A stretch of DNA of 64,000 bases from Cymbidium sinense (Eukaryota > Streptophyta > Magnoliopsida > Asparagales > Orchidaceae), in the NCBI GenBank assembly GCA_021442155.1, contig CM038214.1, forward strand, positions 22,841,808 to 22,905,807, in the 5' to 3' direction. Position numbers and translations under genes: made by a program. Shown here in pieces: positions 24,501-35,989 of this stretch (position 1 is its first letter; each line of letters starts with the position of its first letter). The notes beneath the pieces are model-generated. The model had not been told where the DNA came from. It made no database searches and saw only the letters and a list, made by a program, of their open reading frames with translations.

Positions 24501-27500
24501 TTACTCCAATGACTACCTCGGCTCACGGTGATGGGCGAATAGACCTATTCGATAGCCGTGAACCGGACTTACCGCTCAAGTCAACAATGATCTTTGGCAT
24601 CAAGACTTAGAAGAAGATCATTTTGATAGAACCTTTCTTGACTATTTTGCTTGAATGATACCTTTGTTGATGGATGTGCTTGGCCTACCTAACAAAACTA
24701 AACATGTGACCAAGGCAGTCCGACTAGAGGCCAACATACATAATGTAGCACCCCTAGGTCAGAAAGCCAATTTCATTGTAAACAGGCATGGTACCAGCCA
24801 ATTGACTGGCTAGAAAAAGATCATGTTTTGAGAACTGCTAGATGGGCCAAAGTCTTGATCCTATGTGCTGATGGAGATAATGTTGGCCCTCGCACTCAGC
24901 TAAGCCCTTGAATGTATCTCTAAGTAGTTTCAAAAACCCTTTATTCCCTAAAAACATGAGTCCTTAACTAGTGACTCAACTCAAATCGATTGGACTTTTC
25001 AATACAGTTTCACAAGTCTTGTCCAAACATCAGGTGAAAAGAAGAAGGCCATTTATAAAGCAAGTCATGGAAGAGAAAGCCTTCCTCTATGCACAAAAGG
25101 CATTCAATTAGACAAAAGACTTTTGTCAATATTTCTAGCAAAAGCCTTATTTTTATAAAAATAAAAGAAAGTATAGAATGAGAGAAGCCATGAAGCTATT
25201 ATGAAATTCATAGATAAAAGAAAATAGAGAAAAGCAAGGAAAGCATAATAGAAGACTAAGATACTGAAAAGAGATTTCTCTAAAAAACAATTCCTATTAC
25301 GCAGGGCAAAGCACTCTCATGAATCCAACCTGTAACTTCTTTTCAAGACTTTCTTCCACTTGATTTCTAAGAAAAAGTCATTCTATATTCATACTAGAAG
25401 AGTTCCAACCTTCCATGAAAATCTAGGCAAAGTCCTTACCAGTCCAAGCTCCAAGCTAGAATGACTCGGCAAGACATCCATCTCTCTCTTCCTTTCACAA
25501 TTACTTTTGGTGTCAAATAGTCAACTATAGAAATTCTTGGGCTTCTATGATTTCTCTTTCTTTATTTGCTATGCAACTTTTCCTTTCACTCTAATTAATA
25601 TTCAATAGGAAGGCAATTGTTCTAGCTCTTTTGGCACTTGGGCATAGATGGTCTGGTGTCCACGTATGTTTATGGTGTGCATGGTTCTTGATTGATTGCT
25701 CTTCTTTCATAAGCAAAAGCTATCAAATATTTCCCACCTTTTCTTAATTCTAAGGAATAAAGCATTCTCTTAGACAGTGAAAAGAATAGATAGAGTCATA
25801 CTTCCCTATTTTTAGAATATAGCACATGAATCTATAAAAGAAGTAGATGGACCAGAATTGGATGTGTGAGGAGAGAGTATAGACAAGAATAAGTGAGATC
25901 TATGTTTACTAGAGAGTGAAGATGGAATGATTTTATTCCCACTCCTATCCTAACATGCTAAACTTTTGATTCCTAGTGTGCTAAGCCAGTTCTCCCTCTC
26001 CCATAGCTATCAGTCTAGTACCATTAGCTCTCCAAAGCAATCCATTCTTTCTGGGCAAGCTAGTTCCTTATCTTCATTCTATCCAATCAACGGCTTGGTT
26101 GAGGCTGAGATGGAGCAGATGTTGAAAGAGTTAGGATAACAATCAGTTAGGGAATCTGTATTAGCAATCAAAGGATTGATTTCTAGTCTATTAGCAAAGA
26201 TATATTTGAGATTCAATGTGGGAGAAGCTAGAGTAGAATGATATACTTCTTGCACCTATGGTCCTATGGAAAGAAGGTGGATTCTTTATAGAAAGTATCC
26301 TAATCTATCTATCAATCAAGTCTATCTAGTAAAGTCCTTGCTCTTCTCATATATGATATTCTATCTGAAAGAATAGGCTATCTATGAAGGTGGTCTTATC
26401 TCTTTGACTTGTTCAAAAATTGGTTATTATCAACTAGGTTCTTCTTTTTGCAAGTTCATCTCACTGTCTTGCAGCTTCAATAAGGAAGAATTCCTTTTCC
26501 TAAGAGAGAATCCAAATAGCTATCCAATAGTTGCAACTAAGCTAGTCAAAAAGGAAGTAAAGGAGCCAAGCAAGGTAAATTAGGAGCAAAGCTGCTCTTT
26601 CAGCTAGTCTCCATGGAATCTGATGCAGTTAGCTAGAGTCGTGGTAGTTTAGTTTATCTATTCAGCTTGATTGGTAAGCCCATCCAATGTTCAATAAAAA
26701 ATTCCAGTTCCAATTGACTTAATTGCAGTCCTTCTTATGTACAAATCACTTCATACTTGAAGATAAGTGGGAGTCTAATTTGAAATTATTGGGGGTACAA
26801 GCATATGCGAGTGAATAGCTTTCATAAACAAGTTTAAAATAAGCCCGTAGGTGGCAATAACATATGGTATGGTCATTTAGGCTGCTTTCTATACAAATCC
26901 TTGAGGGATCTCTTTGCTCTTTGATAATCCCACCTCTTCTACTCTACTATTTTTGAATGCCCCATGAATCTATTTTAGTATGAAAGTCTTCTCTGTAATA
27001 GATATCGCAAGGAGTAAGGACAAAGCAAGAGATTAGAAAGAAGATAGAAAGTCAGATAGCTGATGGGGTTGTAGCTAAGAGCTAGTCGTTTCTTACTGAG
27101 ATAAAAGAAAAGATGAATCTTCCTCATTTCATGGTTCTTTCTTTGGGATCCATAAATTCATCGCTACTGAGTCTTCTAGTTAGCTTAGCCTGGGATAAGA
27201 AAAGATCCCCTATTTTGATTCTACTTTGGGCAATGTCAGTTCTCAAGAAAGAAAAATTCAAGCCAGCTTGGCTTATGATTTTTGGTCAGTACCTAAACAG
27301 GAACATAGAAATTGAGAACAAATAGCATTTTTCCTACTTATTGTAGGATCCCTTCTGCCCCCACTAGTGCAACTTGCTCTGCATTTAGGGTTCCGGCTTT
27401 CATCAGCGTAATGATTGCTCTTTTGCACTTAGACTATCCAAAGTTCTGACTAGAAGGAAGAAAGCAATGGTAGATGAAAACTCTCTTTGCCACTATTGCT

Positions 27501-28439
27501 ATCTCTATCCCCATCGTGCTACTCTAACCTCCCTTCTTTGCCTAGGTATCTTCTACATGAATATGCTATGCTACGATCAGTATCATAGCTAAAGCTAAGT
27601 GCTCATCTTCTCTTGCTGATTCTCTTCCATTTACTTCATTCTCTATCTTTGCTACGCACCTTGACTCACTCACTTGAATGATTTATTCATCACTCGGCTC
27701 AACACCTTAGCTTGGCTATAAGCCAGAACTCTAAAAAGCAAGGGGAGTCTTCCTAGACTTTGCTTAGGGCAGCGAGTGAGCCTTGGGTCATAATGAAGAC
27801 AGTAGGGAAGAACCATGGGAAATTTCAACTGTTAGAATAACTACTGCAATTGAATCTGTTGTCAGAAGGGCTACTTAAGAGGAAGGCTCACTCTAGATCT
27901 TCATTTTCTTCTGCTTATAGGATAAGAGCTTCAAGGAGTTCCTATTACAGAAGAGGACTCTTATAGGATGCTTCGCATATAGACTCATTGCATCCCTTAG
28001 ATGGGTACCTTATACTTACAAAAGGACTTTCTCTGTGAAAGGATTCATACCTAGACTAGCCATACCTTTAATGCTTGTTGGAGTCTGAGCACAAAGGACT
28101 AGGCTTGCAAACACTTTGTACTCCTTGAGTCCTTAGAAAAGGAGACATTAAGATTGCAAAGAGGATTCTCTTTTGAGCTAAAATTTAATCTGATGCAATT
28201 GATATGAGAGCAATGATAGATGGAAAGAGTGAAGTGAAAGGCATTGCTTTCAAATTTGATTTCCAAGTACCAAAAAAAACTATTAGTTCTTCCAATCAAC
28301 TTTTTGGTAATTCAACATCCAATTATAAAGAACTGCCTACTCCCACCTCGAACAAAAAAGAGATCAAAGGCTTAAAGCTTACTATTCTATATATAGATTC
28401 TACTTTTCATTATGCACATAAGGATGGAAGATGAAAATC
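21561..28439. other. 6.9 kb without recognisable genes
   Basis: No family motif is found on either strand. A stretch at 23,750-24,030 reads almost openly on the plus strand, with one stop, for about 90 codons (including KGKSLPFVHKDMDAIIDKY), and might be a gene fragment, but I cannot name it. A nested hairpin lies at 24,523-24,561. The frame at 28,204-28,434 directly precedes the ycf3 fragment and could include more plastid intron, but I do not recognise it. Confidence 0.4.
24523..24561. other. Nested inverted repeat (hairpin)
   Basis: Outer arms TCACGG (24,523-24,528) and CCGTGA (24,556-24,561) enclose inner arms CGAATA (24,536-24,541) and TATTCG (24,546-24,551) with a GACC loop. The GC content is higher than in the surroundings. 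The role is unknown. Confidence 0.5.
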
Positions 28440-28660
28440 TTATGTACAGTTCTGGAACAGAGATTCTTTGACTGGAATAAATGATCATAATGGATGTAAG
28501 CTCAATCTAAAGGAACAAAAGCTTTATAGAATTATTAGAGAGCTATGGATTGATCCCTATGAAAGTTATAGGTTTGATACGCGACAAGCAACGAGAACAT
28601 ACAAAAGCTTTGAAATATTCTTTTACTAGAATGAAACCTGTTATTACCCAGAAAAAAAAT
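28440..28660 (+). pseudogene. ycf3: Plastid ycf3 (photosystem I assembly): intron 1 end and exon 2
   Basis: ycf3/pafI encodes a plastid tetratricopeptide protein needed to assemble photosystem I. Bases 28,440-28,492 match the 3' end of its group II intron 1 (TGTACAGTTCTGGA, then AATAAATGATCATAATGGATG). Exon 2 starts about 28,493 with GTAAGCTCAATCTAAAGGAA and continues through GAGAGCTATG, ATTGATCCCTATGA (IDPYD of the repeat) and AGAACATACAAAAGCTTTG (EHTKAL). Several internal deletions, including loss of the residues before IDPY and of most of RSYILYNIG, destroy the frame. Similarity fades after about 28,650. Because intron sequence is retained, the copy came from DNA and not from spliced RNA. 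Confidence 0.85.
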
Positions 28661-28744
28661 CTATCATTACAAATAATGAGTTACTATAAAGTTTCACACA
28701 ATATGTATATTCTTTTTCAAGGAGGTATTATAGTTAAAGGATAA

Positions 28745-29819
28745 GCGGTAAGCGGTTCCCTTCTCTAATAGGGTAGGGCTGATCATGTATCTACTTTCGG
28801 GCTTTCCCATCCCAAAATTCCATCTTCTTGATAGCACAGAAATATGACTCAGATTGATTGCATCAACCCTTCCTTTTTTTCTATCTCAGATGGTACGAGA
28901 AGAAAAGATGCCTGCTACGCTTCCTCCATCATTGGCCTTTGGAAATGGTAAATCAGTTCCTTTCCTTCCCCAACATCAAAGGTGCGTAGCACACTCTTCA
29001 CTTTCTATCAAGTAGTGTACACCACCAATAAAGACAAGCAATACATGGTCTTCAAGGTAGAGGTTAGGTTGTTAGCTTTAGAAGTGGCACCAAAGCACAT
29101 GGATAAATCATCATTGGAAAATCAAAGCACAGCAAATAGAGCCTAGGTGAGAAGAGGGAAAGGTAGCAAGATCTAAGAAAAATTGACATAGGAGTGTTTG
29201 AAGCGATTGGACAACTTTCCTTGGCCTGAATCATATCCCTTCCTTCAAAGAGTGAATTTTGAAGGAGAGAGAAAGTGATTTTCTCAAATAGGCTAGCTTC
29301 ACTAATGAAATTGACTATCAGAACAAAAACCATACTACTTGAAGGCATACCTCCCAAACAAAGGATACCATCTTAGGCATAGCAAAAGGAAATGGTAAAC
29401 AAAACTATTCTACCCTAGCCACCCAAGCCGATATCACCGACAAGGAAGGAAAGGTAGCCTTGGCTTCTGACTTAGCAGAAAATTTAAACTAGGCAAGTAA
29501 GGGTGTTTAATAAATATTTACCAGACATCACCTTCCATACCAGTCAACAAGAAAGGAGCTAACTGGTAATCAAAAGATGAATATGTTGAAAGAAATTAAA
29601 ACAACTGCGAAAACCAAGTTCACGCTATAAGTTTAGTAAATATTTTTCAGCTTCATTATTAGTTCTTGCCATATCATTAATAATCCCCAATACTTTTCTA
29701 AAAAATAACAGTATCAAAATCAATAATCTACCATCACAAGATTGCTATATGCAGAGTCTAACCAGTTTGGAAAATTGCATACCTAAAGCCTTAAACAAAA
29801 TTGTGAGTCAAAATACATT
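28745..29819. other. Unassigned sequence between ycf3 fragment and LTR-like repeat B
   Basis: No gene motif is recognised on either strand. Part of the right side may belong to the LTR-like repeat, whose left end I could not define. Confidence 0.35.
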
Positions 29820-30710
29820 AAAAAAAATTATTGCATTAATCAAGTGCATAACATACAAATCATTATCTTAGGGCTAAGAAGTGAGTCTAGGATTTTAGCT
29901 TTCTTTCCTTAATGCAATAGTCTAGCCATCTTGCATATATAAGGCTAGCATCATGATTTTAAAATATATTACATGGGGTTTGCTAGCAACCCTTCCGTGA
30001 TTAATAAGTCTAGAAGAGTCAAGGATATGTTTATTTTTTCAAGTGAGAAAATAAAACTAATAATTCCTTGAAATTAGATTTGGTCAAGCCTCCTTACACA
30101 CAAACCACTTTTAGACTTAGATTCGAAGCATTCTATTAGGATAAGTTTTCAACTTCTAGGTGTTTCTATAGTCTTATGAATCTAAATCCTAGATTTCTAA
30201 TAAAATGTAAACTCATAATTTCAATAACTTTAATTTCAAAAAAAATGTAATGTCTAACACTAGGATACCAATTACTTACTAGGCATCTCAATATCTAAAA
30301 ACATTTCATACTTATTCCCGATTGGCCAACAAAATCTTCCTCCTTGAAGTGTTTCATTTTGAATTTCTAAATTAACAATGTTTTAATGGCATGCTTTAAA
30401 ATCCATGGAGATAAAAGTCAATTTCTTTAATCAAGTGTATTCTTAGGAGGTATTCTTTTCCTTCTAAGATATAATTAACTACAGGGGCTTGTCCTTAGAT
30501 GGAACTGTGAACCATATAATAAAATAAACCCTCTCTTACTTTTTTATGTAGCTTAGGGGAAAATCTCTGGTACATTGAAGACCCATCAACCTTAGGAGTC
30601 CTTATTAAGTAATCAAATTTATTATAGGGTAATATGTTTATCTTTTGAGATGATATATTTATCCCTTAATGAATTATTTGATTACTTAAATAAGTATTGT
30701 AAGATCTGCA
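29820..30710 (+). repeat. LTR-like repeat B
   Basis: Second copy of the repeat at 19,080-20,048, in the same orientation and considerably diverged. Shared landmarks include TAGC(C/T)ATCTTGCATA at about 29,930 and the closely matching last 260 bases. It ends with GATCTGCA followed by TGGTGTCA. A stem-loop with arms 30,601-30,618 and 30,675-30,693 stands 18 bases before that site, exactly as in copy A. Ty3/gypsy gag begins about 2 kb downstream on the same strand, which fits a 5' LTR. A TATAAATAG lies just beyond the junction at 30,776, an odd place for an LTR promoter and a reason for caution. Confidence 0.6.
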
Positions 30711-30718
30711 TGGTGTCA
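30711..30718 (+). other. Primer-binding-site-like TGGTGTCA, element B
   Basis: The same octamer follows repeat A. It fits the first bases of a tRNA-Met primer-binding site. Sequence identity between the two elements breaks down immediately after it. Confidence 0.45.
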
Positions 30719-32650
30719 TAAATTATCTCCATAGATTTTTTTTTCGACTTGAGAGAGAGTTCCTCTCTCTATCTTTATAAATAGGCTTTTATCTTTTATA
30801 CATCGGTAATGTACATGTGTCATTCATAAGTTATAATTTCCTTTTATTTTATTGGGCACCACTCCATTTCATTCTTGGTAGAGCATATAGAACATCTATA
30901 CATTGAATTATAAAATGCCCCTCCTATATTTGATAAAATTAAATAGATGGGTCCTATAACTTGGAAATATTCAAATGCTAAAATAAATGTTTCTTCTAAA
31001 CAATTTTGCAATAAAAAAGATAGCAAAAAATCTTTTAATGGGTCAAAATATTTTGAATTTATAATTTTACTTAACTTTTTATAACTTATAGAATATTCTT
31101 TAAAAAAATGGTTGGACAACCCATTTTACTACTACTACTAGGGTCAACTTCTACTTGGTAGTAGTAGATTGCTTGATGGATTCTCCATGATAAAATTGAG
31201 CGGCTTTGAAGACTTAAATATCATTGTTGACAAATTGACCTTAGCTCATGCTAATAGTGCATTTATTAAAGACAAAAAGTCTAACTTGGAGTTCTCCAGG
31301 TACCCCGTAGCACTCCTACTTTTAGTAGGGAGGTGTCTACAAAAACAACTTACAGAGCCTAGGTAAGTCTTGTATTGAAGAAAAATCAAATTGCCTAGTT
31401 AAAAGACACATGTTTTCTCTTTTCCCAGCACTTTTGAGATAGGTTCCACTTCTGAGCCTCCCATGATGACCAAAAGTCAAAAGATAATAGAAATGGGTGG
31501 CTTAAAAATAAGACATTAATGAAACAAAGTGAGCCCTTATAAATCGAAGAAGCTAGAGTGAGGGAGTGGTATACCCTTATGGATACTTCTCATCTTTTGG
31601 GAGAAAGTAGATTATACCCTTTTTTTATAGCCTAAGAAAGGAAGATGTATATAGAATAGAAAGTTCTCCATCGTACCCCTTTATTTATAAAAATAAGAAG
31701 AGTTTTAATCTATTAAATAAATAAACTTATGTTAGACTATGAGGTCCTTCATAGAACTATTAGGTCTTTTACTTATAAATAGGAAAAGTTACTTACATTC
31801 ATGAAGGGAGAAAATTCTAAGGAACTTGAGAGAAATTCTAGGAGAAGATATGACTATCCAAAATAAAGAAAAGTGAAAGGTAGTTTCTCTAGAGAGAAGA
31901 AGTCCCTATCAACTAATTCCTATTGTATCTCGATCGGGTATGATCATCTAGCAAGGTCATTAACATGATATAGAAATGAACTGATTGAATAAGAAAATAT
32001 GGGTATCTTTATAGGAAGGATAATAGAAAAGTTTATGTGAGAAATACCCCATTGGCAATAAAGCCAAAGTCACACTCACTTCCCTTACCACCATCATAGC
32101 TAGAGAGATTAACAATTTCTTGGCCTCTTAAAAAGAGGCCCTTATCACCTTTATTAAGCCCTGAACAGAGGACTTGTCATCATCTCATGTCTCTAGAGGA
32201 GAGATGGAGCTCTTAATCCATCCCCTTATAATAGAGAAATTTTGAATAATAAAGACCTTGGTTTAGGAGCAACTACAAAGGAGAAAGTTACTATTATTCA
32301 TGAATGCCATAAAGGAGAGACATTTGAACCCAAACCCATGGGTGTAGAAACTAATGATGAACTTGAAGTAGTCCTTGATAGTAATGGTCAACTAATTCAT
32401 CTAACTTAAGAGGAAATAGAGACTATTATAGAAGAAGATGAAGAAAAAATATAGAATTTAAGGAATTTCTGACTTAGATCTAGATGACCTTTTAGATAAA
32501 GATTCAAAACTTCCTGTAGCCCACATCTTTATGGTAGACATGAGGGCATCTAAAAAATTACAAAAACTCAAGATATTAAAAAGAGGGTCCTATAAATGAT
32601 CTAACCCAAAAGTTAATCCTTCAATTACAAAAAAAGATCCAAATCTTAAG
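30719..32650 (+). other. Leader and decayed 5' gag region of Ty3/gypsy element B
   Basis: The first part holds a TATAAATAG at 30,776-30,784 preceded by an AGAGAGA/TCTCTCT hairpin, and a TAC/GTA-rich inverted repeat at 31,128-31,167. From about 32,290 the plus strand reads as an acidic, nearly open frame (32,290-32,455 with one stop; EEIETIIEEDEE near its end) that may be the N-terminal part of gag. No other gene is recognised; the minus-strand 91-codon frame at 30,844-31,119 has no motif that I know. Confidence 0.4.
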
Positions 32651-33330
32651 AATGGAAAATAAGATGGAGGATATGGTCGCTATGATGCAATCACTCCAAA
32701 ATCAAATTCCTACCATTTCATAACCTCATTCACTAGAGGAACCCAAGGATTCCCATCCCATGGATGATAGGAAATTTAGTTTAGGGGATCATCATTAAGA
32801 ACATAAAACAACAAATGGTGTATCACCCAAAATAATTTAAAGTCTCTTATGGAACAACAAGTGAAAGAGGCAACTGTATCATCCTAAGGTATGACTCTGA
32901 TTCCAAAAGGTAGACCTTGCCTTGAAGAGTATGATTATGCACCTTATTTAAACAGAATTTTACCTCCTACTTTCAAAGTATTTGATGGGATAGGAAATCC
33001 TAAATACTTTCTGTCACATTTATGGGCAAGTTGTTATAATATTAGAGGAAGTGATACTTTATCATTTAGGCAATTTATTTATATTTTAACTAGGGTCGCC
33101 TTTAATTAGTATATGGAATTGTCAAATGGTTTAGTTCACACATTCACTAAACTTGAAAACTTATTTGTTAAATTATTCACTAGTACTTGACATCATAATA
33201 TAATAGGTGACTTAGTCATCAAAAAATACAAACCTAGTGAATCTCTCATAGATTATATTCTATATGGGCCTGATGAAGATCCCTTTGTTATGTTAGATAG
33301 ATTTAGATTGATGTTTGTGTGGTGAACATG
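32651..33330 (+). pseudogene. Ty3/gypsy gag remnant
   Basis: The plus strand first encodes a short helical stretch (MENKMEDMVAMMQSLQNQIP) that resembles the coiled-coil start of a plant gag. From 32,891 it continues with PKGRPCLEEYDYAP, then LPPTFKVFDGIGNPKYFLSH, LSFRQFIYILTRVAF, YMELSNGLVHTF and ESLIDYI near 33,240. This is the capsid domain (retrotransposon gag) of a plant Ty3/gypsy element, which packages the element RNA. Stops, for example at the Trp of AFEWY, and a frame loss after 33,260 make it nonfunctional. The expected zinc knuckle is not visible; instead the sequence runs into unrelated repeats. Confidence 0.85.
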
Positions 33331-33490
33331 TAGATTTTACTAATATCCTTTTGGAATTCTATAATTATAGAGGAGTTTATAGATTGAATGAATAAATTAG
33401 ACTTACATACCTTTAGAATGCTAAAATTATAGGGGTGTTCATAAAGAAAATGAATAGATTGGGCTTATATCCTTTTGGAATGCCTAGGCA
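33310..33490 (+). repeat. Imperfect tandem repeat, about 65-70 bp unit, three copies
   Basis: Three consecutive blocks share the pattern TAGATTgaatgaat...TTA(C/T)ATaCCTTTtgGAATgct. For example TATCCTTTTGGAAT recurs at about 33,345 and 33,467, with a decayed TACCTTTAGAAT between them. The array marks the point where gag similarity ends and inserted sequence begins. Confidence 0.55.
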
Positions 33491-35095
33491 TTAATGGGGT
33501 AGCACATAGAAATTAATGGGGCAGCACTTTGGCACTGAGAATTCAGTGCCATAGCATTACAAGGCATAAGTTTAGGCCTTAAAACCAAAATGGTAGTGCG
33601 ATAATTGAGCAACAAAAAAAGAGTGATGCAATGTTTAAAATAAAGGAAATCATGTTGACTCGTTGACCAACATCTAGGGGCTACCAAAATAGCATCGTAG
33701 TGCTAGTAAAAAAGTAGTTCAAAAATACTGGTAGGTGGCAAATGCATTTAATAAAAGAGACAAAAATTTTAACAAATGCCACAAAGCTGTGTTAGAGCAC
33801 CGAGAAGATCCATAAATTTCTGATGCACTTTACGTACTAAGTTACTTATGCAATTAATAGTAATAAATATTCTAAATGCTATTTTTGATGACAATTGTAA
33901 CTACATCAATTGGGTAACTGACACCTAAGCACTGTATGTGGAGCACCACAGTGTTGGTCCTCATTATTAAAATTGAGGGACAAGTTGGTGGAATATGGGC
34001 TTAAAATCAAAAAAGGTAGTGGTTAGGAACCAGAAAAGTGGCACTATGTTACTGTCACTTTCATGATAAGACTATGGTGCTGCAAATGGGCATTTTGATG
34101 TTACAACTCAATAATGTAGCGGCATTGGTTACAACACTTTGGTGCTATAGGGTAGCACTATGGTTCCGTGAAGTGAAGCACCAAAGGTCCAAAATTCCTG
34201 AGAGTTAGCTATGGGGGTCAGCTTTGTTGTCCTATGAGACTTGAAACTTTTCTTTATGACAATTTTCTTGTGTAGTTTGATAGCTCCCACAAAATTTTGT
34301 TAGTATAATGGCTTAGCATTGCTAAATTTTGAAATTTATTTGTGCAACATGCACTCTCTCTCTTGTTCTAGATCTAAGATCAATGAAGGGAAAATTTTCA
34401 TCTCATGTTGTAACCAAGATTGACGATAGAGGCCTTCATATTTAAAACTTATTATCTAATGATCTCAATTTCAAGTTAATTTTAATTTTGATAGAGTTTT
34501 ATCCTCGCAATGACTAATTTTTTGTAATTAATGAAATCATGCTCTTCTCCCTTGCACTAGATCCAAGATCAATGGAGAGAGGACAATTAACTCTTAATGG
34601 ATTCAAGATCAATGTTGGAGATCTTGAGAAATTTTTTATGGGCCATGGAATCAATTACATTAAAACTTTTATTTCATATTTTATCTAAAATTATGCTTAT
34701 GAAGTCTTTTCTTTCTCTTCAATTATCTCATGCAAGAAGGAAATTATTCATGTGAGAGGAGGGTATTTCCAATAGGATGATAAATAGAGTGCTTTAAAGA
34801 GTGTGAAAAGTAGAGAGAGAGAGTGTGTAAGAGTGTGTATAAAGTGGCTAGAGAGTGTGAAGTTAGCCCTCCCCTTTTAATAAGAAACTATTCTCAATCA
34901 CTCTCTTCTCTTTGGGTGGTTATTGCTAATGGGGATGGGCTCATTAAGATTCTCTTCCATTTTTAATTTTTTTCCTTTTATTTTTTTTTGGAAGCCTACG
35001 GGGATTAGAAAATGGTTAATCTATGGTTGATTTATAAGAAAATCCTATTAATATAGAAGTATAATTCTCAAAATTTGACCAATATTTGGAAAAGA
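33491..35095. repeat. Inserted repeat block rich in GCAC/GTGC palindromes
   Basis: This block separates gag from the protease of element B. Its first 700 bases are packed with GGCACT, AGTGCC, AGCACC and GTGCTA words in both orientations, including a perfect hairpin TGGCACTGA-GAAT-TCAGTGCCA at 33,530-33,551 and the palindrome TGCCTAGGCA at 33,481. The later part holds two related phrases (CTAGATCTAAGATCAATG and CTAGATCCAAGATCAATG at about 34,368 and 34,557) and a GAGAGTGTG-rich tract. AGTGCCATAGCATTA also occurs at 62.95 kb. It may be a decayed LTR of another family, but I could not define its ends. Confidence 0.5.
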
Positions 35096-35938
35096 ACATC
35101 GATGATGAGGACAGTTAACATGACTTCTAATTTGGGAGATATTACTGAAGTCAATCTCCACAGTGAGAAGGTGTTACCACCTTTTCTTCATTTCTCTATG
35201 GATAAAGGCAAACACATTATTAACTAATGTCTTGAACCTTTATAAAATGATTCAGTAGTTAGGTCAGCTGCTCCTAAGGACAACTATAATGTTTTAGCTC
35301 AACTTAGGAAGCTACCTAATAGGCTAAGCATTTATGATGCCTTTATTATATCTAAGGAAATGATAGAATTTAGCACAAAGATATGCCTGCATAGTTAGCA
35401 ACATCTTCCTTTGATGAAGCTTGTTATTTTAAAAAGTTCCCAAGATAACATTCTCAGATGAAGATTTATTTTTGGGAATGACTGACCATTGTCCACCCCA
35501 TTTACATTTTAATCAAGGTGGAAAATTATAGATTATCTAGAGTTCTTATTAATCCTAAAGCTTCAGTCAACATCATGAACTTCAAAATATTATCATTTTT
35601 AAAGATTAACATATGAAGACTTAGTTCTGATAAAATGTAATTAAGGGTGTTTAATGAATGAGAGAAAAGGCTTTAGGTTTGATCACTCTATTATTAGCAT
35701 ATATGGGTTCAAAACTAAAGCAAAGTTTCATATTATTGATTCAGAGATATCTTTTAATGCTCTTTTAGGTAGGCCATGGATACATGGATATAGAATGGTT
35801 CCTTCATCATTCCACCAATGTGTTAAATACATAAGAGATGGAGTGGAGTTTAATATAAAAAGAGATATACAATCATTTTCTATTCATGAAATTGAGCTCT
35901 ACGAAGATGTTGCTAATTATATGCCTGTGGTGTTTTAA
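35096..35938 (+). pseudogene. Ty3/gypsy linker and retropepsin remnant
   Basis: The linker block NYNVLAQLRKLPNRLSIYDA lies near 35,280, as in the element at 4.3 kb. The retropepsin follows. Its active-site region reads RVLINPKASVNIMN near 35,545, where the catalytic Asp and the Gly of the D(G/P)(A/S)S motif have become Asn and Lys. From 35,654 to 35,938 an open frame carries KAKFHIIDSEISFNALLGRP, then the WIHGY motif and HQCVKYIRDGVEF. The protease cannot be active. Instead of continuing into RT, the sequence enters the CCTAAA-rich array, so pol is truncated here. Confidence 0.85.
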
Positions 35939-35989
35939 TTTGGAGTTGTAGGGAAACCATAGAGATCATAGGGTGTACTTATTGAAGTG

